From assembly GCA_038326775.1 (NCBI GenBank), contig JBBQKJ010000001.1, positions 74,755 through 138,754 on the forward strand: DNA of 64,000 nucleotides, in the 5' to 3' direction. Below are positions 1 through 8,623 of the stretch, piece by piece; position 1 is the stretch's first letter, and each line of letters begins with the position of its first letter. Both the position numbers and the translations under genes were made by a program. This DNA comes from DYIU01 sp038326775. Its GTDB lineage: Bacteria; Actinomycetota; Geothermincolia; Fen-727; Anoxymicrobiaceae. The notes under the pieces were generated by a model. It saw nothing but the letters and a program-made list of their open reading frames with translations, had not been told where the DNA came from and searched no databases.

Positions 1-960
1 GGCGGCGTCACCGATGAGCAGCATCCCGTCGGTGTGGTTGGGCATCTTGCGCGCTCGCTCGTCGAGCCCCACGAATATCTCGAAGCCGTCCCACATCCGG
101 GCGCGCAAGCGTATGTGCGGGGCCACCTCCTCCCTCCACCAGGGCAGGCCTCCGGTGATGTTGCGATGGTACTCGTCGAAATCTTTGAGGCTCGGGACCT
201 TTCCACTGCCGGTTTCAAGGCTCTGGTCCTGGATGAAGTGGAGGCTGTTTCTGTAGGGCCAGACCATGAGACCGTTTCCGAAGCCGAGGGGAGGCGCGAC
301 CCTCTGCTCGTCCCAACCCCAGCAAAAACGAAGGGTATGGCCGAATATCCTGTCCACGTCCGCCTTGGACATCTCGTAGTCATAGCAGTCGGCGAGCGAG
401 ATGGCGTCCGGCGGGTACTTCTCGCGGATTCCCGCTTTTATCGCCAGCAGGCCCTGGCAGCCTTCCCCGTCGATGACCACCTTCGAGCTTATGTGCTCGC
501 CGCCGTCGGTCAAGATGCCCGTGATGAAACCATCCTCCCGGATGACGTCCACCGCCACGGTGGAGGTCCGTAGCTCGACCCCCGATTCGACCGCCCTGTC
601 CGCCTCCCACTCGCAGAACGGCTGGCAGTAGGCGTTGTAGCCGAAAGCGAGCACAGGGGAGAGGGGTTTGGGGATCTTAAGGGTATCATCGATCTCGATA
701 TCGCCCGTGGCGATATCTTTGACGATGTAGTTGATGATCCCGTCGGCCGGCCGCTCGATGGGCGGGTTCCCGTCACGGATGAACGCCGGACCGAAGAGGA
801 AGCCGTAGAATGGGATCGTGAGGCCGGAGATGACCTTCTCGCCGACCCTTGCCCCCCTCTCGAGCATGAGCGTGCGCAGGCCGGCTTCGGCACATTTCTT
901 AGCCGCCACCGGCCCGCCGAACCCGGCGCCGACAACTATGACATCGTATTCGTCGTCCAT
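1..960 (-). CDS. FAD-dependent oxidoreductase, FixC / geranylgeranyl-reductase-like (3' end outside the window)
   Basis: The reading frame is open from an ATG at 960 to the first base of the window, giving 320 residues without a stop; the C-terminus lies off the left edge. The N-terminus has a Rossmann dinucleotide motif (DVIVVGAGFGGPVAAKKCAE, residues 6-25) followed by an acidic end of strand 2 (LMLERG), typical of FAD-binding group 3 oxidoreductases such as FixC, ETF-quinone oxidoreductase and geranylgeranyl reductases. The segment nearest the window edge contains GMLLIGDAA, the second conserved FAD motif (GD) of this class. It follows the acyl-CoA synthetase on the same strand by 10 bp, so the two are probably co-transcribed. 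A role passing electrons from acyl-CoA oxidation is plausible but is inference. Confidence 0.8.
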   Translation of the reverse strand, partial: MDDEYDVIVVGAGFGGPVAAKKCAEAGLRTLMLERGARVGEKVISGLTIPFYGFLFGPAFIRDGNPPIERPADGIINYIVKDIATGDIEIDDTLKIPKPLSPVLAFGYNAYCQPFCEWEADRAVESGVELRTSTVAVDVIREDGFITGILTDGGEHISSKVVIDGEGCQGLLAIKAGIREKYPPDAISLADCYDYEMSKADVDRIFGHTLRFCWGWDEQRVAPPLGFGNGLMVWPYRNSLHFIQDQSLETGSGKVPSLKDFDEYHRNITGGLPWWREEVAPHIRLRARMWDGFEIFVGLDERARKMPNHTDGMLLIGDAA

Positions 961-970
961 AGTGTCAGCC

Positions 971-2503
971 TCATTCCCGCGGGTCAGCCGGCTGTTCGTT
1001 GAACTGGACTCGCAAGTCTTTCTTCAGGATCTTTCCGGTTGGGGTGCGGGGCAGAGCGTCGGTGAACACCACCGACTTGGGCATCTTGAACTTCCCGATC
1101 TTGCCTTTCGTCCACTCGATTATCTCTTCCTCGGTAAGTGTCTCGCCTGGCGTGACAACCACCACCGCCCTGACTGCCTCTCCCCACAACTCGTCCGGGT
1201 AGCCTATGACGCCGGCGTCCTGGATCTTGGGATGGTGCAACAGAAGGTCCTCGATCTCTGCGGGATAAATGTTCTCGCCACCGGAGATTATCATGTCTTT
1301 CTTGCGGTCCATGATGTAAAGGAAACCGTCTGAGTCCATCCTGCCGATGTCCCCGGTGCAGAGCCAGCCGTCCTTGATGCTCTGGGCCGTGGCCTCGGGG
1401 TTGTTCCAGTAGCCTGTCATCACGAAATCGCCGCGCATGAGGACCTCGCCCAGCTCTTCGGGGCCGACCTCGTTGCCGTCATCATCAACGAGCTTGATCT
1501 CTGAGAAGAACTCCGGCAGCCCGCAGGAGCCGGCCTTCACCATGGAGTGCTCGCCGTCGATGACGGTACCCATGCCGCATGACTCGGTCAGGCCGTAGAG
1601 GTTGCGCACCTCTATTCCAGCTTCCGCGTACTCTTCGAGCACGGCGACGGGGAGGGGCGCGGCGTAAACAAATACCATCTTCACCGAGCTCCAGTCATAC
1701 TTTTCGAAGTCGGGGACCATTTTGAGTATCTGCAGGAGGACGGGCACCGAGCCGAACACGTTGACCTTCTCTTCCTCGATGAGCTCGAGAAAGCGTTTGG
1801 GGTCGAGGCTCCTGAGCATTATGCAGCGTAGGCCGGCCTGCACGCCCAGGGGAACGTTGGCAAGGCCGCCTATGTGGAAGAGGGGTAATACGAGCATGGC
1901 GGTCTCACCCAGATGTCCCACCGTGGCGATGATGTTGGTCGAGCCCACGAAGTAGTTCCTGTGGGTGAGCATGGCGCCCTTGGGCCGCCCGGTGGTGCCC
2001 GAGGTGTATAGGATGGAGAGCACGTCATCATCGCCACCCGTTATCTCGGGCTCATCTTCGGGCTCATCCTTTATCAGTTGGTTGTAGGAGAGCGCCCAAT
2101 CAGGCGGATTGTCGCCGAGAGCCACGAGATGTTCGGCCGGTATGTCGCCGCGGAATGAATCAACGACGTCCACGTACTCCGGGCCGAAGACGAACACATC
2201 AGCGCCGCTGTCGGAGAGGATGTACTGCATCTCCGGACCGGCAATACGGTAGTTGATGGGCACCAGTATAGCCCCGATCTTCCCCAGGCCGAAGAACATG
2301 CTCAGGTACTCGGGCTCGTTCAGGGCGAGAAGGCCTACCCTTACGCCGCGCTCCACACCGAGCTTTTTCATGGCGTGAGCGAGCTTGTTGGCCTCGGCGT
2401 TGGCCTCGGACCACGTGAGGCGGACGTCCTCGCAGACGATCGCCTCCTTTTCGGGGTCGAGCATTGCTCGCTGGGTAAGGTAACTGCCGATATTGATAGG
2501 CAT
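971..2503 (-). CDS. AMP-forming acyl-CoA synthetase (AMP-dependent synthetase/ligase)
   Basis: A 510-residue adenylate-forming enzyme that should activate a carboxylic acid as acyl-AMP and then acyl-CoA. The P-loop-like motif YTSGTTGRPKGAML, the TGDIG motif, the hinge region MDRKKDMIISGGENIYPAEIE and the C-terminal PTGKILKKDLR lysine motif are all present in order, so both domains look intact. The ATG at 2503 is preferred over an upstream in-frame start at 2548 because GAAAGGAG lies about 9 bases before it. Substrate is not readable; the sequence resembles the broad long-chain/medium-chain fatty-acyl or aryl-CoA ligases. It is divergent from the Fe-S protein at 2676 and probably co-transcribed with the downstream FAD oxidoreductase. 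Confidence 0.9.
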   Translation of the reverse strand: MPINIGSYLTQRAMLDPEKEAIVCEDVRLTWSEANAEANKLAHAMKKLGVERGVRVGLLALNEPEYLSMFFGLGKIGAILVPINYRIAGPEMQYILSDSGADVFVFGPEYVDVVDSFRGDIPAEHLVALGDNPPDWALSYNQLIKDEPEDEPEITGGDDDVLSILYTSGTTGRPKGAMLTHRNYFVGSTNIIATVGHLGETAMLVLPLFHIGGLANVPLGVQAGLRCIMLRSLDPKRFLELIEEEKVNVFGSVPVLLQILKMVPDFEKYDWSSVKMVFVYAAPLPVAVLEEYAEAGIEVRNLYGLTESCGMGTVIDGEHSMVKAGSCGLPEFFSEIKLVDDDGNEVGPEELGEVLMRGDFVMTGYWNNPEATAQSIKDGWLCTGDIGRMDSDGFLYIMDRKKDMIISGGENIYPAEIEDLLLHHPKIQDAGVIGYPDELWGEAVRAVVVVTPGETLTEEEIIEWTKGKIGKFKMPKSVVFTDALPRTPTGKILKKDLRVQFNEQPADPRE

Positions 2504-2630
2504 GTCGACCAACTCCTTTCCGCCCTGAGGTACCGTCATGGGTAGCACTATATTAATCCATTCAGGTCACGGCGCAATAGCGGAATCGAACGCGCCTTCG
2601 CGGCCGTACTCGTCAATCGGGCTTTTGCGA

Positions 2631-2636
2631 TATAAT
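2631..2636 (+). promoter_or_regulatory. possible -10 box for the Fe-S protein gene
   Basis: A perfect TATAAT lies about 40 bases before the ATG at 2676, in the divergent space between the acyl-CoA synthetase and the Fe-S protein. No good -35 box is visible at the usual distance, so this is weak support. Confidence 0.3.
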
Positions 2637-2675
2637 TCGCGGCGGAACAGGCACTTAAGAACACGGGAGTCTGCG

Positions 2676-3518
2676 ATGCTTGCACACCTCGACCACTCGG
2701 GAAAACGTCTTCACCACCATATCCCGTTTCCCCTCGACATCATCGGCGCGAAGTACGAGTACCTGCTGATGAAAACGCTCGGGTGGATGACCGACAAGGA
2801 ATGGCTCTACCGGCACGGGGCCGTCAAAGGATTTGTCGACTGGCTGGCCAACCACGTGTTGCTCCCGATAATCCACGGTGAGGTGCTTACCCCCGACGAG
2901 CTCGAAAATCTTATCAGGCAGCTCGAGAACGAGGGCGTGGTCATGGCCGTCGGGATATGTGAGTGCCGGCACGGCGAGAACAACATCGACCCGGAGCTCG
3001 TCGACGGGGCGGACCCCAACTATACGTGCGTGATGATAGGTGACTGGGGCAAGGGGCACCTCTATAACTATCCCTCTTTGTACAAGAGGGTCGGAGCGGA
3101 CGAGCTTATCGAGAAGGCCCGCTTCTGGCACGCGCGGGGAAGAGTGCTGGACGCCTGGGGCTTGATCGATTCTCACGGCTTCGTGGTCAGCTACTGCCAC
3201 TGCCTGCCGGAATACTGCGTGCCCCTGCGAAACCAGATCAAGCGAGGCACCAGGGTTTTTGCGCCCGGGAACAGCTACGCGGTGCACGACCCCGCCAGGT
3301 GTCTCGGGCCGGATAAATGCGACTGGGACTGCACCCGGCGGTGCTACTTCGGCGCCATCGAGGTGCGCGACGGAAAGGCGGTCTGTGACCCCTCGAAGTG
3401 CCACGGCTGCGGCCAGTGCTTCGTTTACTGTCCGGCCGGCGCCGCCACTTCGGTGCGCAAGAAGGACTACGAGCTTACCTACTGCTCGCCCGACCTGCTC
3501 GCCCGCGCCGGCAAGTGA
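2676..3518 (+). CDS. 4Fe-4S ferredoxin-domain protein
   Basis: A 280-residue soluble protein. The C-terminal third holds cysteine clusters: CDWDCTRRC followed by CHGCGQCFVYCPAGA, the latter a standard 4Fe-4S binding motif. The middle has further cysteine/histidine groups (CECRHGENN and CHCLPEYC) that may bind another metal or cluster. The ATG at 2676 (MLAHLDHSGKR) was chosen because GGGAG precedes it; an in-frame start at 2538 would overlap the divergent gene's 5' region. It is likely an electron carrier or small Fe-S enzyme associated with the neighbouring CoA-ester oxidation genes, but no precise family function can be assigned. Confidence 0.75.
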   Translation: MLAHLDHSGKRLHHHIPFPLDIIGAKYEYLLMKTLGWMTDKEWLYRHGAVKGFVDWLANHVLLPIIHGEVLTPDELENLIRQLENEGVVMAVGICECRHGENNIDPELVDGADPNYTCVMIGDWGKGHLYNYPSLYKRVGADELIEKARFWHARGRVLDAWGLIDSHGFVVSYCHCLPEYCVPLRNQIKRGTRVFAPGNSYAVHDPARCLGPDKCDWDCTRRCYFGAIEVRDGKAVCDPSKCHGCGQCFVYCPAGAATSVRKKDYELTYCSPDLLARAGK

Positions 3519-3581
3519 GCCGCCGGCCGGAGGGCCGGCTTAAGACTCCTTGCGCCGGTTCTCATACTCATCCTCCTCTTC

Positions 3582-3959
3582 ATGGCGGCCATCGCAGGAT
3601 GCGCGGGCACCAGGAAGGTGAAGGAGGGCTCGCGGTGGGTCCAGACGGAGGTGTACTTCGGCAGGAACATACCCGCGGGAGGCGCCGTCTCCGAGGAGCA
3701 GTTCGCCCGGTTCCTGGACGAAGTCATAACGCCTGAGTTCCCGCAGGGCCTCACCGTGTTCGACGCCTACGGCCAGATGCGCCACGAGGACGGTATGATC
3801 GAGAAGCAGCAGACGAAGGCCGTCCTGCTGGTCCACGAGAAGACCGGGGCTAACAGCGATGCCGTCGAGAGCATCATCTCCGAATACCGCGCGCGGTTCG
3901 GCAAGCCCCAGGTGATGCACACGACGCAGCCGCTGGAAGTTGAGTTCTTCGGCGACTGA
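3582..3959 (+). CDS. DUF3574 protein, probable lipoprotein with unclear start
   Basis: A 125-residue protein matching the DUF3574 pattern (WVQTEVYFGRNIP, then LTVFDAYGQMRH and KQQTKAVLLVHE). The first ATG leaves only MAAIAGCAGT, a lipobox (IAGC) with a truncated signal peptide. The same frame upstream of this ATG encodes a strongly hydrophobic run (LLAPVLILILLF) back to the stop codon of the preceding gene, with no ATG, GTG or TTG in frame. A GTG at 3515 overlapping the upstream stop lies one base out of frame. The true start may therefore be a rare codon, or a one-base indel lies in the GC-rich 3520-3540 stretch. Function unknown. Confidence 0.65.
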   Translation: MAAIAGCAGTRKVKEGSRWVQTEVYFGRNIPAGGAVSEEQFARFLDEVITPEFPQGLTVFDAYGQMRHEDGMIEKQQTKAVLLVHEKTGANSDAVESIISEYRARFGKPQVMHTTQPLEVEFFGD

Positions 3960-4223
3960 CGGGCCGGCGTGGCTGTTCGCGCCATATTCGCCATCGTGCG
4001 GCGCCTCGCGGGACCGATCTGGACCGGTAAGGACAGAGTCCCGATCCCGGGCATTTCCGCATTGTCTTTTTCTTCTCTTAGTAATACTCTTGAGCCGCCG
4101 GAGCGCATCGCCGTTCGCATGCGTCGAGCGATGCCGGCAGTCAATGCCCGGAAAGCTGGTGCGGGCGGCATATTTCGAGGATTGTGCGGCGCTGAGTCAA
4201 CAGAGAACAGGCGGTGATGATTG

Positions 4224-5663
4224 ATGCGTTCAAAAGAGGAGTACCACGAGAGCCTCAAGGCCATGAAGCCAAACGTCTACATGGGGGGCGAGGTGCTGGG
4301 AAGGGACGATATCCCGGGGCAGGACATCCTGGACCTCACTTTCGACATGGCCCGCGCCCCCGAGTTCCAGCACCTTACCACCACGAAGTCTCACCTGACC
4401 GGCGAGACCATCAACCGGTTTTGCCACATACACCAGAGCCCGGAAGACCTCCTGGTCAAGCAGGAGATGACGCGCGCCTCCGCCAGGCTGGTTGGAGGCT
4501 GCATCGCTCGCTGCATGGGCATCGATTCTCTGAACGCTCTTTCAGTCATAACCCACATGTGTGACCAGGCGCACGGCACCGAGTACCACGACAGGTTCCT
4601 CGAGTTCATCAAGAATTTCCAGAAGAACGACCTTGTCGGGTGCTGCGCGCAGTCCGACGTCAAAGGCGACAGGAGCCGCAGGCCCGGGGAGCAGACCGAC
4701 CCGGACCTCTACTTGAGGGTTATAGAAAAGAAGAAGGACGGCATCGTGGTGCGGGGGGCCAAGGCCCATAACTCGTTCGCGCCTCTCGCCGAGGAGATAA
4801 TAGCCATCCCCACCCGTTTTCTCCGCCCGAACGAGAGCGACTGGGCGGTGGCGGTGGCTGTTCCGGGCGACCACCCGGGCGTCAAGCTGGTTTGCCGCGG
4901 CTCTCGCTATCGCGACAGGTTGCCCGAGGTCGCCGGGTTGCATTCGGGCAAGGGCGAGATAGAGTCACTGACGATCTTCGACGACGTCTTCGTGCCGTGG
5001 GAGCGGGTGTTCCTTTGTGGCGAGGCCGAGTTCGGCGGGCAGCTCGCCCTGCTTTTCTCGCTCTATCACCGTCATTCCTATACCGGGTGCAAGCCCGCGA
5101 TGAGCGACGTCATCATGGGCACCGCCGCCCTGGTGGCCGAGTACAGCGGCATCGCGAAGGAAGACCACATCGGCTCCAAGCTCGCCGAGCTCATCAGCAC
5201 GGCCGAGCTGGTCTACGGGTGCGGCATAGCCGCCGCCGTGAAGTCGATCAAATCACCATCGGGAACCCAGATACCCGACGTCGTATACTGCAACGTGGCC
5301 AGGAAGCACGCCGGGGTCAACATCTACCACGAGTACGACCTGCTGACCGAGATAGCGGGCGGCCTGCCGGCGACGCTGCCGTACGATACGGAGTTCGTTA
5401 GCCCCGAGGTCGGCGACCTGGTCAAGAAATACCTGATGCGCGTGGATGATGTGAGCCCCGAGGATATGTACAAGCTGTACGCCTGGGTGAGCGACTACAC
5501 CTGCTCCGGCATGGCGGGTGTCATGCAGTACGCCGGCGTGCACGGGGGAGGCTCTCCCATCATGGAGGACATAGCGATACTCCGGACGTATGACATGGAG
5601 CCCAAGAAGCAGCTGGCAAGATGGCTCGCGGGCATCGAGAAACCGCCGTACGAGATCACCTGA
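4224..5663 (+). CDS. abfD: 4-hydroxybutyryl-CoA dehydratase / vinylacetyl-CoA isomerase family enzyme
   Basis: A 479-residue FAD and [4Fe-4S] enzyme of the 4-hydroxyphenylacetate 3-hydroxylase superfamily. In the known 4-hydroxybutyryl-CoA dehydratase the cluster is held by a Cys-x3-Cys pair and a His-x6-Cys pair. Here CIARC gives C93 and C97, and HRHSYTGC gives H282 and C289, so the spacing of all four ligands is kept. The length also fits (family about 490). The reaction would be radical dehydration of 4-hydroxybutyryl-CoA to crotonyl-CoA. The ATG at 4224 was used; a TTG directly before it is an alternative. The symbol rests on the ligand pattern; paralogues acting on other CoA esters exist. 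Followed by an amidohydrolase. Confidence 0.82.
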   Translation: MRSKEEYHESLKAMKPNVYMGGEVLGRDDIPGQDILDLTFDMARAPEFQHLTTTKSHLTGETINRFCHIHQSPEDLLVKQEMTRASARLVGGCIARCMGIDSLNALSVITHMCDQAHGTEYHDRFLEFIKNFQKNDLVGCCAQSDVKGDRSRRPGEQTDPDLYLRVIEKKKDGIVVRGAKAHNSFAPLAEEIIAIPTRFLRPNESDWAVAVAVPGDHPGVKLVCRGSRYRDRLPEVAGLHSGKGEIESLTIFDDVFVPWERVFLCGEAEFGGQLALLFSLYHRHSYTGCKPAMSDVIMGTAALVAEYSGIAKEDHIGSKLAELISTAELVYGCGIAAAVKSIKSPSGTQIPDVVYCNVARKHAGVNIYHEYDLLTEIAGGLPATLPYDTEFVSPEVGDLVKKYLMRVDDVSPEDMYKLYAWVSDYTCSGMAGVMQYAGVHGGGSPIMEDIAILRTYDMEPKKQLARWLAGIEKPPYEIT

Positions 5664-5714
5664 ACCCGCGGGCAAAGCAGATCGAGGCCGAGATGTCGAG
5701 GGAGGTGGCGTTTG

Positions 5715-6647
5715 ATGATTATCGACGGTCACTGCCACTTGGTTGACGAGGGATGGCACGACATGAGTTTTTTCATCGGCATGGCCAGGGTGGCCACGGC
5801 GCCGATGGGAAAGCTGACCGGGGTCTATCCCGACCCGGCCGAGTTGATCAAGAACCTGATGCCGGTGCTCGCCGACCCGACCGGCGAGAAGCTGATCGGC
5901 AGCATGGACACCGCGGGTGTGGATAAAACGTGTGTCTTCACGCATGACACCGGCATGCAGGCGGGAGAGCCGGATGTGCCGATCGAGGAGCAGAACCTGC
6001 TGGTAGGCAAGGCCGCGGCCCGGTTCCCGGATCGCCTGGTATCGTTCTTCAGCATCGACCCCCGCCGCGAGGGGGCTCTAGACCTGTTCAAGAGGGGCGT
6101 CGAGGACTGGGGGATGAAAGGGCTCAAGCTGCACCCCACTTCCGGGTTCTTCCCTCACGACGAGGCTTGCTACCCGTTCTACGAGAAGTGCATGGAATAC
6201 GGCATACCGGTGCTGTTTCACACCGGAAACCAGCCCCTGCCGATGAAGGCTCGCTTTAGCCAGCCAATCCACGTCGACGACGTGGCGGCCGACTTTCCCG
6301 ACCTGCCTATCATCATGGCGCACATCGGCCACCTTCTCTGGCACGAGGCCCTGTTTGTCGCGATCAGGAAGCCCAACGTCTACTTCGACTTCTCCGATTG
6401 GCAGGCGACGTTCAACGAACGCCCTGAAGAGTTCTACCGGATGCTGCGCCGGGTGATCGACGACCTGGGGCCGTGGAGGGTGTTCTTCGGAACCGACGGC
6501 CCGTATCTAACCGTCCTATGTCCGTTGGACAGGTGGGTCAACGCGATCAGGGAGCCCGACCTGTCCAGCTGCCCTGAGGTAAGCTTCACCGACGAGGAAA
6601 AGCGCATCATCATGGGAGACGCTTTCGCGAGGCTTCTGGGAATATGA
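5715..6647 (+). CDS. amidohydrolase family 2 (ACMSD-like) metal-dependent hydrolase
   Basis: A 310-residue TIM-barrel hydrolase. The first strand carries the metal motif DGHCH at the N-terminus; later strands show KLHPTSGFF, VLFHTGN, IMAHIGH and FFGTDGP, the ordered metal and substrate motifs of the amidohydrolase_2 family (decarboxylases and lactone or ester hydrolases). GGAGGTGG stands 8 bases before the ATG at 5715. It begins 51 bases after the dehydratase-family gene on the same strand, suggesting co-transcription. The substrate is unknown; decarboxylation or ring-opening hydrolysis of a carboxylic acid would fit the family. Confidence 0.85.
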   Translation: MIIDGHCHLVDEGWHDMSFFIGMARVATAPMGKLTGVYPDPAELIKNLMPVLADPTGEKLIGSMDTAGVDKTCVFTHDTGMQAGEPDVPIEEQNLLVGKAAARFPDRLVSFFSIDPRREGALDLFKRGVEDWGMKGLKLHPTSGFFPHDEACYPFYEKCMEYGIPVLFHTGNQPLPMKARFSQPIHVDDVAADFPDLPIIMAHIGHLLWHEALFVAIRKPNVYFDFSDWQATFNERPEEFYRMLRRVIDDLGPWRVFFGTDGPYLTVLCPLDRWVNAIREPDLSSCPEVSFTDEEKRIIMGDAFARLLGI

Positions 6648-6660
6648 TCGTAAGACGGGT

Positions 6661-7734
6661 GTGAAAGAGGAACCGCAAGAGCCCGGCAAATCGGCAAGGC
6701 GGAGAAGATCCATAAGGGTCCCTCCACGCGCCCGGCTGGTGCTGGTCCTGATGGCATTCATCCTCATCGTGCTCTTGCTCATCGCGGCAGTGCTCGAGCT
6801 CGCAAACGTCGGGAAGGTTTTCAAGGGAGTGACGATAGCCGGCGAACCGGTCGGTGGCATGACTAAGTCGCAGGCTGTCAAGGTCGCCGAGGCAAAGGTC
6901 AAGCCGCTTGACGAGGACCTCGTTCTCTACCAAGCCGACAAGGAGTTCAAGCTCGACCCCGAGTCGTACTCCTTGCGCCCCCAGCCGCAGGCGATGGCGT
7001 ACGCCGCGTGGTTGAAGGGCAGGCAGGGTTTTCTGCCGGTCCGGTTGTTCAAGCGGTTGTTCGGCATCCCGGTGAAAGCTGATATCCCTTTGCTCTTCTC
7101 GTATAACGACACAAGGCTGAAGACATGCATCATGAGGGTTGCCCGGGCAGTCAATTGCGAGCCCACCAGCGTGCGGATAAGCCTGGCGTCCGGCAGCCTT
7201 GAGATAGTGGCGTCGCGCAACGGGGTGAGGGTCAAGGTCGACGAGACCGCTCGTGATGTCGTGGGGGCGATTCCCGGCGCGGACCGGCGGGTCCCGATCG
7301 TCGTGGAGTACGTCCACCCGGAGCTCACCGAGAAGGACATCGGTAGGATAGTCGTCATAAGCCTGAGCAAGTTTCGCCTGTACCTGTATGACAGAGAGAA
7401 GTACATCGATGACTACCTGATAGCGGTCGGGATGCCGGCTTACCCCACCCCAACCGGTAAGTTTCACGTCACTTACAAAGAGAAAAACCCGACCTGGCTT
7501 CCCACCTCCGAGTGGGCGAAGGACAAGCAAGGGATACCGCAGCCGCCCGGCAAGGACAACCCTCTGGGGGACTACTGGTTAGACCTGGGCGGCGGCATAG
7601 GTATCCACGGCACGCCGTTCGTCAAGTCGCTCGGCGAGCAGGCGTCCCACGGCTGCATAAGGATGGCCAACGAGAACGCCAAGGTGCTCTACGAGACTGT
7701 CAACGTCGGGGCGCCGGTCTTCATAATCCCTTAG
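6661..7734 (+). CDS. membrane-anchored L,D-transpeptidase (YkuD domain)
   Basis: A 357-residue envelope enzyme expected to make 3-3 cross-links in peptidoglycan. A short basic N-terminus is followed by one membrane segment (about residues 25-47), a middle region resembling the peptidoglycan-binding/VanW-associated domain that often precedes YkuD, and a C-terminal YkuD domain. The catalytic motif reads IHGTPF (H316) and SHGCIRM (nucleophile C332). A GTG start at 6661 is used; there is no better ATG. The stop codon overlaps the left end of an inverted-repeat element. Extracytoplasmic location is inferred from the single N-terminal anchor. Confidence 0.9.
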   Translation: MKEEPQEPGKSARRRRSIRVPPRARLVLVLMAFILIVLLLIAAVLELANVGKVFKGVTIAGEPVGGMTKSQAVKVAEAKVKPLDEDLVLYQADKEFKLDPESYSLRPQPQAMAYAAWLKGRQGFLPVRLFKRLFGIPVKADIPLLFSYNDTRLKTCIMRVARAVNCEPTSVRISLASGSLEIVASRNGVRVKVDETARDVVGAIPGADRRVPIVVEYVHPELTEKDIGRIVVISLSKFRLYLYDREKYIDDYLIAVGMPAYPTPTGKFHVTYKEKNPTWLPTSEWAKDKQGIPQPPGKDNPLGDYWLDLGGGIGIHGTPFVKSLGEQASHGCIRMANENAKVLYETVNVGAPVFIIP

Positions 7735-7894
7735 TGCTCCCTTCCATAAATACGGTTACGTACCGAAGAGCGTCCGTGCGCCGCGCCCGACAAGGCTCGC
7801 GACCGAGTCGTACTCGGAAGTACGGCGAAGGAGCGGAACGCCCTCGGAGTGGATGCAGGGGCTCGAACGCCACCGTATTTATAGAAGGGAGCAC
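7734..7894. repeat. 161-bp MITE-like inverted-repeat element
   Basis: Two 23-base arms, at 7734-7756 and 7872-7894, are inverted copies with one mismatch; the left arm begins GTGCTCCCTTCC and ends ATAAATACGGT. The 115 bases between them hold no convincing gene. The left arm starts on the last base of the transpeptidase stop codon. Size, perfect ends and lack of coding capacity fit a miniature inverted-repeat element, though the whole could also fold as a transcript-end structure. The rest of the gap to 8197 shows nothing recognisable. Confidence 0.7.
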
Positions 7895-8197
7895 TTAGCA
7901 TCACCCCGGGAGCCGGATACCCGGCTTCAAGAGTCGTGAACAGACGGGGCTGCCAGCGTTTATTCCCCGTCATCCGGCCGCGCTGTTTTCACCCTGTGCC
8001 CTTTGAGTCCCAGCGTCAGGCGTAGTAGAGTTGAGATGCGCATTTCTCCCTCCTGTATTCTGGTCACGTTTACAGCAACCGGAAGATAGAGGGAGAATGA
8101 CGTTATGACAAGGTTTGCGGGGGTTCAGCTACCCACAGATTCTTGTGAGGACCCATATAATAACCGTGTCGTCGTACCGGTCGAGAGGAGAGCGCGC

Positions 8198-8581
8198 ATG
8201 CCGAAGATGAGCCACGACCCGGAGGTCAAGGAAGTCCTCGACTCGATGCTGCTCGACAACGTGGAGGTCGAGCCTGGAAAGGCGTTCGGGCTTCCGGCGT
8301 ATTACATAAACGGCAAGATGTTCGCGGCCGTATACGAGGACGGGGCGACCATCAAGGTCCCGGAGGAGATGGTCGCCGAACTCCTGGAACGTGACGGCAT
8401 ATACGAGTTTCGCCCGATGGAAAAACACGTCATGAAGAACTGGGTGCTAATAAGGAGAGAGAGCCCCGAGGATTACCGGGAGGACAGTGGGCTCTTCCAG
8501 TTGGCGTTCGAACATGTTTACGTGCTCTCCATGCAGAAAAAGCCTGTAAAGAAAAAGAAGAAGCCGGCGACGGGCGGATAG
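8198..8581 (+). CDS. TfoX N-terminal-like / YjbR-type small protein
   Basis: A 127-residue protein. The central stretch KAFGLPAYYINGKMFAAVYED followed by IKVPEEMVAELL matches the fold pattern of TfoX N-terminal and MmcQ/YjbR-like proteins, which are small alpha/beta proteins of poorly defined role. The C-terminus is a lysine-rich tail (KKPVKKKKKP), possibly for nucleic-acid or membrane contact. The ATG at 8198 is supported by AGAGGAG 8-9 bases upstream; a longer in-frame start at 8105 lacks a ribosome site. It appears to be a single gene. Confidence 0.65.
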   Translation: MPKMSHDPEVKEVLDSMLLDNVEVEPGKAFGLPAYYINGKMFAAVYEDGATIKVPEEMVAELLERDGIYEFRPMEKHVMKNWVLIRRESPEDYREDSGLFQLAFEHVYVLSMQKKPVKKKKKPATGG

Positions 8582-8623
8582 CGGCGAGGTCCCTGTCCTG
8601 AGAAGAACGGGAGGTGCGAGGAA

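Noticed and set aside
3960..4223. Possible small proteins between the DUF3574 and dehydratase-family genes
   Set aside because: Overlapping frames of 82 and 94 codons have no ribosome site and no conserved pattern; treated as non-coding.
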